Shown here piece after piece: positions 1 through 6,909 of a stretch of DNA of 12,875 bases; position 1 is the stretch's first letter, and every line of letters begins with the position of its first letter. The DNA is from Ruminococcaceae bacterium UBA5397. GTDB lineage: Bacteria; Bacillota; Clostridia; Oscillospirales; Acutalibacteraceae. The stretch covers positions 7,932 to 20,806 of the forward strand of contig DHOF01000052.1 in assembly GCA_002411615.1 (NCBI GenBank). The letters run 5' to 3'. Under the pieces are notes generated by a model. The model did no database searches, was not told where the DNA came from, and worked only from the letters and a program-made list of their open reading frames with translations. The position numbers were made by a program, and so were the translations under genes.

Positions 1-25
1 GGAGTTCCCAGCGAGGAACGCATGA
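1..25 (+). CDS. 3' end of an upstream gene, probably the NAD(P)/FAD-binding subunit of the dehydrogenase complex
   Basis: Only seven codons and a TGA stop (23-25) are in the window, reading EFPARNA. The stop overlaps the ATG of the next gene as ATGA, the usual sign of translational coupling. The residues themselves identify nothing. The guess that this is a pyridine-nucleotide-disulfide-type FAD subunit comes only from gene order: in this class of complex that subunit normally precedes the 4Fe-4S protein. The frame of the next gene is also open back to the window edge, so an upstream start for that gene cannot be strictly excluded. Confidence 0.5.
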
Positions 26-465
26 AAAAAGGGCGCGTAGCAGTAATCGAATGTGTTCAGCAGATCCCCTGTAATCCGTGCGCCAGTGCCTGTCCGATGG
101 GCGCAATCACGGTCGGGGAAAATATTACCAATTTTCCACACCTGAATGAGGAAAAATGTACCGGCTGCGGGCTTTGCATTGCCAAATGCCCCGGCCTTGC
201 AATTACAGTTATTAATAAGGCTTTCGGAGAAAGCGAAGCCTCCATTGATTTTCCGTTTGAATATTTGCCGCTCCCTAAAGAGGGCGATCTCGTGGACGCG
301 GTTTCCCGTGCGGGAGAGCCGGTCTGCAAAGGCAGAATCCTCAAAGTGAAAAATCTTGCAGCTTATGCGGGAACAACAGTGATTTCCATGGCAATTCCGA
401 TCGAGTTTGCCGATACGGTTCGCAGCATGAAGCGCCTGCCGAATCCGGCAGTGGAAGGAGCGTGA
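22..465 (+). CDS. 4Fe-4S ferredoxin-type subunit of a flavin-dependent amino-acid dehydrogenase complex
   Basis: This 147-residue protein probably moves electrons between the flavin subunits of a cytoplasmic dehydrogenase. It has two ferredoxin motifs. The second, C46-x2-C49-x2-C52-x3-C56-P, is canonical. The first is C17-x2-C20-x3-C24-P with C11 the only nearby candidate for a fourth ligand, so that cluster may be unusual. The roughly 80 residues after the second motif are not ferredoxin-like and I cannot assign them. The ATG at 22 overlaps the previous stop (ATGA), and the 3' end overlaps or abuts the next gene. Gene order (FAD subunit, this, a BFD-like [2Fe-2S] protein, a DAO flavoprotein) matches the dye-linked L-proline dehydrogenase and HCN-synthase-like families. 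The substrate is inferred from that family and not shown by the sequence. Confidence 0.82.
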   Translation: MKKGRVAVIECVQQIPCNPCASACPMGAITVGENITNFPHLNEEKCTGCGLCIAKCPGLAITVINKAFGESEASIDFPFEYLPLPKEGDLVDAVSRAGEPVCKGRILKVKNLAAYAGTTVISMAIPIEFADTVRSMKRLPNPAVEGA

Positions 466-470
466 GCAAA

Positions 471-749
471 ATGAATGATGATGTTCTGATTTGCCGCTGC
501 CAAGAGATTACCCGCGGAGAGATCATTCAGGCAATCCATGACGGCGCCACTACAGTAGACGGTGTAAAACGCCGCACCAGAGCTTGTATGGGACTTTGTC
601 AGGGCAAAACCTGCGAACGTCTGATCCAGGGGATTATCGCCGAAGAAACGGGGAAAAATCGTGCGGAAATTCAGCCGCAGAAAACCCGTATGCCGGTGCG
701 TCCCTTAAAACTGAGTGTGCTGGGGGGGAGCGGAAAAGATGAAGTATGA
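471..749 (+). CDS. BFD-like [2Fe-2S]-binding subunit
   Basis: This small protein of about 92 residues has the bacterioferritin-associated-ferredoxin-like layout: C8-x-C10 near the N-terminus and a CMGLCQGKTC segment whose C43 and C48 are the likely remaining ligands. C39 sits where relatives usually have glycine, so there is one extra cysteine. In this dehydrogenase family such a domain binds a [2Fe-2S] cluster for electron transfer, either as a separate chain or fused to the FAD subunit. Two starts are possible: GTG at 462, overlapping the previous stop as GTGA, and ATG at 471. The AAGGAG at 455-460 is only one base from the GTG but ten from the ATG, so ATG 471 is preferred. The 3' end overlaps the flavoprotein start by 11 bases. 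Confidence 0.8.
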   Translation: MNDDVLICRCQEITRGEIIQAIHDGATTVDGVKRRTRACMGLCQGKTCERLIQGIIAEETGKNRAEIQPQKTRMPVRPLKLSVLGGSGKDEV

Positions 750-1535
750 TGTCATTATCGTCGGCGGAGGAATTATTGGCTGTTCCGTCGCCTATTATCT
801 TTCCAAACGGAATCAAAAAGTTCTGCTCCTCGAAAAGCGTGACCACGCACAGGGATCTGCCGGTGCTACCGACGGTGTTGTCAGCTATCATACCAAAAAG
901 CCGGGGGCGCAGATGGACTTGGCAGTTCAGTCTTTAAAACTTTATGGGACACTGGAAAAGGAACTCGGAGAGTCCATTGAGTTTGTTCCGGACTGCGGCG
1001 GAATGCAGTTGGCAGAGAACAAGGAGCAGTGGGATATGCTCAGTAAGATTGCGGATAAACAGCGCGAAAGCGGTGTGGATATCCGCATGATCTCGATCGA
1101 TGAAGCAAGAGAAATTGAGCCTCACCTGGCACCTGACCTTTATGGCGTGCTTTATGCACCATGCGGAGGAAAAGTGGAGCCGATTAAGCTTACAATGGCG
1201 TTTCTCCATGCGGCAAAGCGTCAGGGAGTCGAAGTAAAAAATCATCTGGGAGTTACCAAGATCAAAAAAGACGGTGCAGGCAAAGTAATCGGTGTTGTGA
1301 CCGAAGACGGTAGCTTTTATGAAGCGCCGAAAGTGGTGATTTCAAGTGGCTCCTGGTCGGCTGAAGTTGGAAAAATGGCGGGACGAAAAAAGTGCCGGGC
1401 CTTTATCTGGCTGCAGGCCATGAAGGAGACGGAATTGCTTTGGCGCCGATTACCGGAAAGCTGCTTTCCGAAGAAATTGTAGATGGAAAGTCCTCTTATC
1501 CGCTGGAGCCATTTTCTCCAGATCGGTTTTCCTAA
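739..1535 (+). pseudogene. DAO-family FAD-dependent oxidoreductase, broken by an internal deletion with frameshift
   Basis: The intact gene would be the catalytic flavoprotein (D-amino-acid oxidase/glycine oxidase superfamily) of the complex. From the ATG at 739 the protein has the dinucleotide-binding motif GGGIIG (residues 9-14), E32 at the end of strand 2, and normal family sequence to G215 (SWSAEVGKMAG). The open frame then reads unrelated residues and stops at 1480-1482. From about 1392 another frame gives VPGLYLAAGHEGDGIALAP and continues to a TAA at 1533-1535, ending in SPDRFS. This is the family's conserved C-terminus. The two parts total roughly 265 residues against a usual 380 or so, so about 115 are missing and the frame is shifted. 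The join lies at 1384-1392, beside a run of six A. The start at 739 follows GGGGGGGAG and overlaps the preceding gene. The call of loss is strong; an assembly error is the main alternative. Confidence 0.88.
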
Positions 1536-1564
1536 GTAAAAAAGAGAAAGGGTGGATTTTTACA

Positions 1565-2197
1565 TTGAAACAGTTTGTGATAGCCCTTACCAGACGATGC
1601 GGCGCCGGAGCAACCCCTATTGGTAAGATTCTCGCTAAAAATCTCAACGTGCATTTTTATAATCGGGAACTTCTGCGGCTGGCTTCAGACGATAGCGGAA
1701 TTAATGAAGAGCTTTTTGCCAAGGTGGATGAAGAGACCAAAAAGAGTCTGCTTTATAGAGTTTCGAGAAAAGTGTACGACGGCACCCTTATTCCGCCGGA
1801 GAGTGAGAACTTTCTTTCGAATGAAAATCTTTTTAATTATCAGGCAAAAGTACTCAATGAGCTTGCAAACAGAGAATCTTTTGTGGTGGTTGGCAGAGCG
1901 GCAAATTTTGTGTTGAGAGACCGCCCAAATGTCATTTCGGTGTACTTTTACGCGCCGGAAGAAATTTGTATCCGCCATCAGATGGATTTGATGAACTTTT
2001 CCTATGATGAGGCAGCTCGCTCTGTCAAAAAGCAAAATAAATATCGCCGTGGCTATTGTGCGCATCACACAGGACAGGTCTGGGAAGATATGCGCAATTA
2101 TGCACTTTGCATTGATACCAATGAACTGGGATACGAAGGAACTGCAAAGCTAATCGAAAATTTTTTGATGCAGCGAATGGAACGAATTCCATTTTAA
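1565..2197 (+). CDS. Cytidylate kinase-like family protein (P-loop)
   Basis: This 210-residue cytoplasmic protein resembles the cytidylate-kinase-like family (Pfam Cytidylate_kin2). The N-terminal strand and nucleotide-binding loop, ALTRRCGAGATPIGKILA, corresponds to the family's SRQYGSGGREIGKKLA-type loop and is followed by HFYNRELL. Mid-protein VVVGRAANFVL, VISVYFYAP and a basic KKQNKYRRGYCAHH stretch fit the phosphate-binding and lid regions. Few members have a known substrate, so nucleotide phosphorylation is a family inference. It starts at a TTG (1565-1567), chosen because AGGGTGG at 1549-1555 lies nine bases upstream and no ATG precedes the conserved strand. It begins 29 bases after the broken flavoprotein gene with no terminator between, so it is probably co-transcribed. 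It ends 36 bases before a strong terminator. Confidence 0.75.
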   Translation: MKQFVIALTRRCGAGATPIGKILAKNLNVHFYNRELLRLASDDSGINEELFAKVDEETKKSLLYRVSRKVYDGTLIPPESENFLSNENLFNYQAKVLNELANRESFVVVGRAANFVLRDRPNVISVYFYAPEEICIRHQMDLMNFSYDEAARSVKKQNKYRRGYCAHHTGQVWEDMRNYALCIDTNELGYEGTAKLIENFLMQRMERIPF

Positions 2198-2233
2198 TTT
2201 TTAAAATGCTGCAAGAAATAATGGCTTATAATA

Positions 2234-2280
2234 AAAAAGGCTGCTCTCTAAAAAATTTAGAGAGCAGCCTTTTTAGTTGC
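2234..2280. terminator. Bidirectional intrinsic terminator between convergent genes
   Basis: A perfect 19-base-pair inverted repeat (2234-2252 with 2256-2274) closes a three-A loop. The GC-rich core GGCTGCTCTC is flanked by A on the left and T on the right, so it can end transcription from the kinase-like gene on + and from tatD on -. It lies in the 86-base gap between the two convergent stops. Confidence 0.93.
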
Positions 2281-2283
2281 CTA

Positions 2284-3063
2284 TTAAAGAGAAATATGAA
2301 ATAATCTGCAGGCATTTTTAATCCCTAACTGCAATACTTCTTGGGTTGTACAGTTGCGGGCTTGCGCAATCACCGCTGCTGATTTTGGAATCATGGTGCT
2401 GTCACAGCGCTTTCCGCGGAAAGGCACCGGCGCCATATAGGGGCAGTCGGTTTCTGTTAGAAGCCGATCCGAAGGAACAGCCGCGGCCACCTCAACCGGA
2501 ACCCGTGCATTTTTAAAGGTAACAGCTCCGCCTAATCCGATATACATTCCAAGCTTTACTAGTTCCCGCATCATTTCAACACTGCCGGAAAAGCAGTGCA
2601 TCACGCCGCGCGGATGATACTTTTGCAGAATTTCCATGGTATCTCCATGCGCCTCTCGGTCGTGAATGATAACCGGAAGATCATATTTTTTGGCAAGCTC
2701 CAACTGTGCGATAAACGCTTTTTTCTGATCTTCCTTCGAAGCGTTTTCAGCAAAATGATAGTCGAGCCCGATTTCGCCGACCGCAATCAGCTTGGAGCTT
2801 TTTTCTTTTAACATTTGCTCCAATTCGGTCAGCCAATCTTCCGGAGCTTCTTTTATTTCTTCGGGGTGAAGTCCAACCGCTGCATAAATGTAAGAGTATT
2901 TTTGAGTAAGCGAAAGTGCTTTTCGGCTGCTCTTAAGCGAAGCACCGCAGTCAATTAAACCACAGATACCATTCTGAGGTAAAAGCGTAGTCAAAACCGT
3001 TTCACGGTCAGAATCAAACGCCACATCATCATAATGCGCATGACTGTCAAAAATTTCGTTCAT
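2284..3063 (-). CDS. tatD: TatD-family metal-dependent deoxyribonuclease
   Basis: The 259-residue protein is a full-length TatD-family TIM-barrel hydrolase, a cytoplasmic enzyme class that removes nucleotides from DNA 3' ends using divalent metals. The metal-site motifs appear in order: HAH at residues 8-10, GEIGLDYHF, PVIIHDREAH, GVMHCFSGS and LTETDCPYMAP, followed by the conserved RGKRCDST. The ATG at 3063 overlaps the metG stop codon as ATGA, so translation is coupled to metG. The metG-tatD pairing is common in Firmicutes. The gene ends just before the bidirectional terminator. Family membership is sure; the physiological substrate is not shown by the sequence. Confidence 0.95.
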   Translation of the reverse strand: MNEIFDSHAHYDDVAFDSDRETVLTTLLPQNGICGLIDCGASLKSSRKALSLTQKYSYIYAAVGLHPEEIKEAPEDWLTELEQMLKEKSSKLIAVGEIGLDYHFAENASKEDQKKAFIAQLELAKKYDLPVIIHDREAHGDTMEILQKYHPRGVMHCFSGSVEMMRELVKLGMYIGLGGAVTFKNARVPVEVAAAVPSDRLLTETDCPYMAPVPFRGKRCDSTMIPKSAAVIAQARNCTTQEVLQLGIKNACRLFHISL

Positions 3064-4988
3064 CGAATGCGACTTCCTGCCGGAACACCATCCAGAAATA
3101 CAACTTTTACTTCATCACCGGCATCCGCTGCCAAAAGCATTCCCTGACTTTCTACACCGCAGAGCTTGGCGGGTTTCAGGTTGGCGACGAGAACAATCGT
3201 CTTTCCAATCAGGTCTTCCGGTTGATACCATGGTGCAATTCCGCTGCAGACTGTACGTCCCTTTTCTCCGTCGTCCAAAGTCAGCTTCAAAAGCTTTTTT
3301 GCACGCTTGATGTGCTCGCAGTTAACGATTTTTGCAGCGCGCAGTTCCACTTTCTGAAAATCATCGATCGTGATCTGAGCAAGCCCTTCGATCTTTGGCT
3401 TCTGCTGTGAAGCCGGATTCGGAATCAGCTTGTTGAGTTCCTCAATTTCCTTGTCAACATCGATGCGGGGGAAAAGCGTTTCTCCTTTTTGCACGGTTAC
3501 ATCAGAAGGGAATTCGCCAAACTTTCCAGCGCTTTCATAGCTGCATTGATCACCGCCAATACCAAGCTGTTCCTGAATTTTTGGCGCTGTTTCGGGCATA
3601 AAAGGCTTAATCAAAATGGAGACAATGCGAAGACTTTCGCACAGATGTGCCATAACTCCGGCAAGGCGCGCCTTTTTAGTTTCGTCTTTTCCTAAAGCCC
3701 ATGGGGTTGTTTCATCGATATATTTATTAGTGCGCGCAATAAAGCGCCAAATTTCTTCCAATGCTTTGCTGAACTGATAGCCGTCGATATTTTGATTGCA
3801 CTTTGCCCGCAGTTCATTGCCCATCTTTTCCAATTCGCCGTCGGGATCGGCACTTTCCCGCTGAGCAGGAATCTTACCGTCAAAATATTTTTGCACCATT
3901 GCAGTTGTGCGGGAGAGCAGATTTCCAAGATCGTTTGCGAGATCGGCGTTGATTCGCGAAATCAGTGCTTCATTCGTAAAGACACCGTCACTGCCGAATG
4001 GAATTTCGCGTAACAGGAAATAACGGATCGCGTCTACTCCATAGCGTTCACAGAGAACATAAGGGTCTACAACATTGCCCTTGCTTTTGCTCATTTTTGT
4101 GCCGTCGCCAAAAAGCAGCCATCCATGACCGTAAACCTGTTTCGGCAAAGGCAGATCAAGCGCCATCAGCATGGCAGGCCAGATGATGGTGTGGAACCTT
4201 ACAATTTCTTTTCCGACAAAATGAACATCGGCCGGCCAGTATTTACGGTAAGCACTGTCATCATCGCTGCCGTAGCCCAGTGCAGTGATATAGTTTGTTA
4301 AAGCATCCAGCCAAACATAGACAACATGTTTGGGGTCAAAATCCACCGGAATACCCCAGGTGAAGCTGGTACGGGAAACACAAAGATCCTGCAGCCCCTG
4401 ATTGATAAAGGCAATCATTTCATTCTTGCGGCTTTCCGGCTGAATAAATTTTGGGTGATCCTGATAGTATTGCAGTAGTCGATCCGCGTATTTGGAGAGT
4501 TTAAAGAAATAGGCTTCTTCTTCCGCCCATTTGACTTCACGGCCGCAGTCCGGACATTTGCCGTCTTTCAGCTGATTTTCCGTCCAGAAGGATTCACAAG
4601 GGGTGCAGTACCAACCCTCATATTTGCCTTTATAAATATCGCCCTGATCGTGCAGCTGCCGGAAAATTTTCTGAACCGCCTTGACATGATAGTCATCCGT
4701 TGTGCGGATAAAGCGGTCATTGGAGATATTGAGCAGTTTCCAAAGATCCTGAAAGACTTTGGAAATACGGTCGACATATTGTTTTGGAGTGATACCTTCC
4801 GCTTCTGCTTTTTGCTCAATTTTCAGGCCATGCTCATCTGTTCCGGTCAAAAACATCACATCATAGCCCTGCATGCGTTTATAACGGGCGATCGCGTCGC
4901 TCGCTACGGTGCAGTAACTGTGACCGATATGAGGATTGCCGGACGGATAATAGATCGGTGTTGTAATATAAAACGTTTTCTTTTCCAT
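3060..4988 (-). CDS. metG: Methionine--tRNA ligase
   Basis: This class I aminoacyl-tRNA synthetase of 642 residues charges tRNA-Met with methionine. Visible features are the HIGH signature at residues 20-23 (GNPHIGHSY), a zinc knuckle of CTPC and CPDC pairs near residues 128-150, the KMSKS loop near residue 300 (DGTKMSKSKGN), an anticodon-binding helical region, and a C-terminal EMAP/Trbp111-type tRNA-binding domain starting at about IDDFQKVELRAAKI. The frame is open to an earlier ATG at 5021, but the start at 4988 is preferred: GGAGGG (4997-5002) lies eight bases upstream, the protein then begins MEKKTFYITTP as relatives do, and the earlier ATG is just inside the expected transcript start. 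The 3' end overlaps tatD by four bases. Confidence 0.97.
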   Translation of the reverse strand: MEKKTFYITTPIYYPSGNPHIGHSYCTVASDAIARYKRMQGYDVMFLTGTDEHGLKIEQKAEAEGITPKQYVDRISKVFQDLWKLLNISNDRFIRTTDDYHVKAVQKIFRQLHDQGDIYKGKYEGWYCTPCESFWTENQLKDGKCPDCGREVKWAEEEAYFFKLSKYADRLLQYYQDHPKFIQPESRKNEMIAFINQGLQDLCVSRTSFTWGIPVDFDPKHVVYVWLDALTNYITALGYGSDDDSAYRKYWPADVHFVGKEIVRFHTIIWPAMLMALDLPLPKQVYGHGWLLFGDGTKMSKSKGNVVDPYVLCERYGVDAIRYFLLREIPFGSDGVFTNEALISRINADLANDLGNLLSRTTAMVQKYFDGKIPAQRESADPDGELEKMGNELRAKCNQNIDGYQFSKALEEIWRFIARTNKYIDETTPWALGKDETKKARLAGVMAHLCESLRIVSILIKPFMPETAPKIQEQLGIGGDQCSYESAGKFGEFPSDVTVQKGETLFPRIDVDKEIEELNKLIPNPASQQKPKIEGLAQITIDDFQKVELRAAKIVNCEHIKRAKKLLKLTLDDGEKGRTVCSGIAPWYQPEDLIGKTIVLVANLKPAKLCGVESQGMLLAADAGDEVKVVFLDGVPAGSRIR

Positions 4989-5032
4989 ATTGAGAACCCT
5001 CCATGCGGATTTACTAAACAATAGATGATATT

Positions 5033-5061
5033 ATTATATATCGAATGAGGGGGAATTACAA
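5033..5061 (-). promoter_or_regulatory. Promoter of metG-tatD
   Basis: Read on the minus strand, TTGTAA (-35, 5056-5061) is followed after exactly 17 bases by a perfect TATAAT (-10, 5033-5038). The predicted start near 5026 leaves a leader of only about 38 nt, too short for a T-box or S-box, so metG here appears constitutively transcribed. Confidence 0.82.
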
Positions 5062-5102
5062 GAAAAAGCCATTTGTATAGGAAATGTGTGTAAATTGCAT
5101 CC

Positions 5103-5146
5103 TCAAAAAGCAATGATCAGTTTAAAAAGTCTAGTTCGCTTTTTGA
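5103..5146 (-). terminator. Possible weak terminator or hairpin after the LCP gene
   Basis: Nine-base inverted arms TCAAAAAGC (5103-5111) and GCTTTTTGA (5138-5146) flank a 26-base loop just beyond the LCP stop and before the metG promoter. The stem is AT-rich and the loop long, so it would be a poor terminator. Its position is right, but some LCP transcripts may read into metG. Confidence 0.3.
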
Positions 5147-5148
5147 TT

Positions 5149-6363
5149 TTAGGAGGTACTGGTCGTCTCATAAATGAAATTTCGAACTGCAAGACAGTTT
5201 TGCGTTAAATCCGGGACCAAAACCATTCCAACATCTACGGTAGCATCCTGCCAAGAGCCATCAATCGGAACATAGAAGGTCTTTGTGGGGTAAAAGACTG
5301 CCGGAGAGGAAAGGAACGTGATTCCAGTCAATTCGATTGCGGGAATATTCGTACGCAGCTTTTTGAGGATATCCGGCAGTTTCGTCATTCCGGAGGGGGT
5401 GAGAACCTTTTTCAAAAGCTTCTGGATTACTTCGCGCTGTCTTGTTGTTCTGCCAAAATCAGTGCCGACTTTCCGGATACGGGCGTAATAGACGGCATCA
5501 GCGCCGGTTAGATGAAGATTGCCGGCAGGATAAGAAGTTCCCTGATCGTGATTGAGTTGATCGACAAGATCCTGATCCATGGTGACGTCAATTCCGCCGA
5601 GATCCGTAATGATATCGGCAAGCCCGTCCATATCGACGGCAATGTATTGATCTACTTTAATGCGGAAATTATTTTCGATGGTCTGCATGGTTAGCGCTGC
5701 GCCTCCATAGGCATAGGCAGCGTTGAGCTTGTCCATTCCGTTTTCCGGTACGGCAAGATACAGATCCCGCAGAAAAGAAGTCAATTTTATAGTGTGATGG
5801 CGATGATCGATCGAGAGCAGCATAATCGAATCACTGCGCTGTGCGCCTGCATTCAATTTATCGAGCCCTAACAGCATAATATTTGTGACAAACGGGTCGG
5901 ACATGACGCTGTAGGTGGGGGCATTTTTAGGCTGTGCTACGTATTTGCTCTGGTCGGTGTTTCCAGAGCGGTTCATCTGAGAATAGAGCATCGTTAAAAC
6001 AACGCCGAGAATGATTAGAAGGACCAATAAAACACCGAGGATCCGGCGAAAAAGATGGCGGTGGCGGCGATGGCCCCTTTTGTGATTGTCCCAATCGTCT
6101 CGGTCATTCCGGCGGGATTGGCGATTTCTTTCGGAGCGGGAATCCTGATTTCCCGGTGCTTCTACATAATTATAGCAATCGATCGGCACTGTTTCTTCCT
6201 GCGTTTTATAGCGGGAAGAAGAAGCCTTTCTGCTTTTTTGAGGGTTTTTTTCTGCAGCAGAGGAAGGTTTTTTTGTGGAGGAATAAATGTCTTTTGCTTT
6301 TCCTTTTCCTTTACTGTATGAATAAATATCCCGGTCTTTTTCGGGGTGGGACGAATCACTCAT
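5149..6363 (-). CDS. LCP (LytR-CpsA-Psr) family cell-wall glycopolymer ligase
   Basis: This 404-residue membrane protein should transfer lipid-linked glycopolymers such as teichoic acids or capsule to peptidoglycan outside the cell. Residues 1-105 are hydrophilic, rich in Ser, Lys and Arg, and predicted disordered and cytoplasmic, with DIYS occurring twice near the start. One membrane segment follows at about 108-127 (ILGVLLVLLIILGVVLTMLY), then the extracellular LCP domain from about 155. That domain has the expected NIMLLGLD, RSDSIMLLSID, SFLRDLYLAVP, KLNAAYAYGG and RKVGTDFGRTTRQREVI motifs, whose Asp and Arg residues bind Mg-pyrophosphate lipid. AAGGAGGA (6371-6378) lies seven bases before the ATG at 6363. 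The gene is a single unit with its own promoter. The polymer it attaches cannot be told from sequence. Confidence 0.92.
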   Translation of the reverse strand: MSDSSHPEKDRDIYSYSKGKGKAKDIYSSTKKPSSAAEKNPQKSRKASSSRYKTQEETVPIDCYNYVEAPGNQDSRSERNRQSRRNDRDDWDNHKRGHRRHRHLFRRILGVLLVLLIILGVVLTMLYSQMNRSGNTDQSKYVAQPKNAPTYSVMSDPFVTNIMLLGLDKLNAGAQRSDSIMLLSIDHRHHTIKLTSFLRDLYLAVPENGMDKLNAAYAYGGAALTMQTIENNFRIKVDQYIAVDMDGLADIITDLGGIDVTMDQDLVDQLNHDQGTSYPAGNLHLTGADAVYYARIRKVGTDFGRTTRQREVIQKLLKKVLTPSGMTKLPDILKKLRTNIPAIELTGITFLSSPAVFYPTKTFYVPIDGSWQDATVDVGMVLVPDLTQNCLAVRNFIYETTSTS

Positions 6364-6397
6364 TGGGGGATCCTCCTTATGATATTAATATAGAATC

Positions 6398-6426
6398 ATT
6401 TTAACTGTTTCCCAAAAAACTGTCAA
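6398..6426 (-). promoter_or_regulatory. Promoter of the LCP gene
   Basis: On the minus strand a consensus TTGACA (-35, 6421-6426) is followed after 17 bases by TAAAAT (-10, 6398-6403). The predicted start near 6391 gives a leader of about 28 nt that holds the AAGGAGGA ribosome site. Confidence 0.83.
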
Positions 6427-6462
6427 GTTATGTAAACTTTTGAAGAAAAATTTTCTGGAGAG

Positions 6463-6491
6463 TTGACTTTTTTAAAAAGCAAGCATATAAT
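6463..6491 (+). promoter_or_regulatory. Promoter of the T-box-controlled transporter operon
   Basis: TTGACT (-35, 6463-6468) and a perfect TATAAT (-10, 6486-6491) are separated by 17 bases. Transcription should start near 6498, just before the T-box leader. It diverges from the LCP promoter; the two -35 boxes are 36 bases apart. Confidence 0.88.
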
Positions 6492-6594
6492 AACACTAAA
6501 TATAAAAAACCGATGAGAAAGAATAGTAACTCTGAATATCTTTTGCAAAGAGAGCCGCAGAGGGTGTGATTGCGGTAAAAAGAGGTAGAGCGAA

Positions 6595-6597
6595 TGG
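6595..6597 (+). promoter_or_regulatory. T-box specifier codon TGG
   Basis: The bases TGG follow directly the GAA strand of the loop-E motif, the invariant position of the specifier triplet, and are followed by A. UGG pairs with the CCA anticodon of tRNA-Trp. This is the main evidence that the downstream importer serves tryptophan. Confidence 0.85.
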
Positions 6598-6750
6598 ACT
6601 TTTGAGGGCAGGATGAAAGGCGGATTTTGAGCCGTTTAGTAGTTCCTGACGGGGACTTTACCCGTTATCCGGAAAGCATGTATTATGAAGTGCATGAAAT
6701 TGAGTGGGCGTTTTTAAACGTCAATTTGGGTGGTACCACAGGAGTTTTCG

Positions 6751-6792
6751 AGCTCTTGTCCCTGTGTTTTTGCAGGGACAAGAGCTTTTTTT
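6751..6792 (+). terminator. T-box-controlled intrinsic terminator
   Basis: A perfect 14-base-pair stem (6751-6764 with 6773-6786) with an eight-base loop runs into seven T (6786-6792). Its left arm includes the CCTG needed for the antiterminator, so the two structures are mutually exclusive. It stops transcription when tRNA-Trp is charged. Confidence 0.95.
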
Positions 6793-6909
6793 ATGCAGAG
6801 AAAGGGGTGGGGCAGATGCCGGATGGTTGGTGGCAAAGCTTTTTGCCAAAAGAGAATCTTCGTACGAGGGCAGACATCTGCCTATATCAGTGATTGAGTG
6901 ACAGAATTT
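6793..6909 (+). other. Untranslated spacer between T-box terminator and transporter start, with small hairpins
   Basis: No gene is seen here. Three small inverted repeats are visible: GGCAGATGCC (about 6821-6830), TGGCAAA/TTTGCCA (6831-6837 with 6842-6848, GCTT loop) and GGCAGA/TCTGCC (6869-6874 with 6877-6882). GGCAGA occurs twice. None has a T run, so they are not terminators. They may shape the 5' end of the read-through mRNA. Confidence 0.45.

Larger units (their letters stand above)
6498..6792 (+). ncRNA. T-box riboswitch leader with UGG (tryptophan) specifier
   Basis: This leader senses uncharged tRNA-Trp and controls transcription of the transporter genes. Stem I has the standard parts: loop-E strands AGTA (6525-6528) and GAA (6592-6594), a helix CTCT/AGAG (6530-6533 with 6587-6590), AGAGAG at 6549-6554, and an apical CCGCA/TGCGG hairpin (6555-6559 with 6571-6575). 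The three bases right after GAA are TGG (6595-6597), the specifier, which is the Trp codon. TTCC/GGAA pairing around an ACGGG...CCCGT hairpin (about 6642-6673) fits stem III. The T-box core GGGTGGTACCACAG is at 6728-6741; its CACAGG (6737-6742) can pair with CCTGTG (6761-6766) to form the antiterminator, excluding the terminator. The 3' boundary is the T run. Short open frames across this stretch are not genes. Confidence 0.93.

Noticed and set aside
462..470. GTG start at 462 for the [2Fe-2S] protein
   Set aside because: The Shine-Dalgarno sequence ends one base before it; ATG 471 has usable spacing. The GTGA overlap keeps it as an alternative only.
1395..1482. C-terminal residues of the 739 frame as a genuine short flavoprotein end
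   Set aside because: The same bases in another frame encode the conserved family C-terminus, so the in-frame residues are a frameshift product.
4989..5021. Upstream ATG giving metG 11 extra residues
   Set aside because: The strong GGAGGG site fits ATG 4988, the extra residues are not family-like, and the upstream ATG is too near the predicted transcript start.
4650..5024. 124-codon + strand frame opposite metG
   Set aside because: It is antisense to conserved metG coding sequence, with no ribosome site or recognisable protein.
6831..6848. Hairpin TGGCAAA/TTTGCCA as a second terminator
   Set aside because: It is followed by AAAGAG with no T run, and the stem is only seven pairs.
6627..6901. 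Two open frames of 65-88 codons in the leader
   Set aside because: They run through the T-box core, the terminator stem and the T run, have no good ribosome site, and are explained by the riboswitch.
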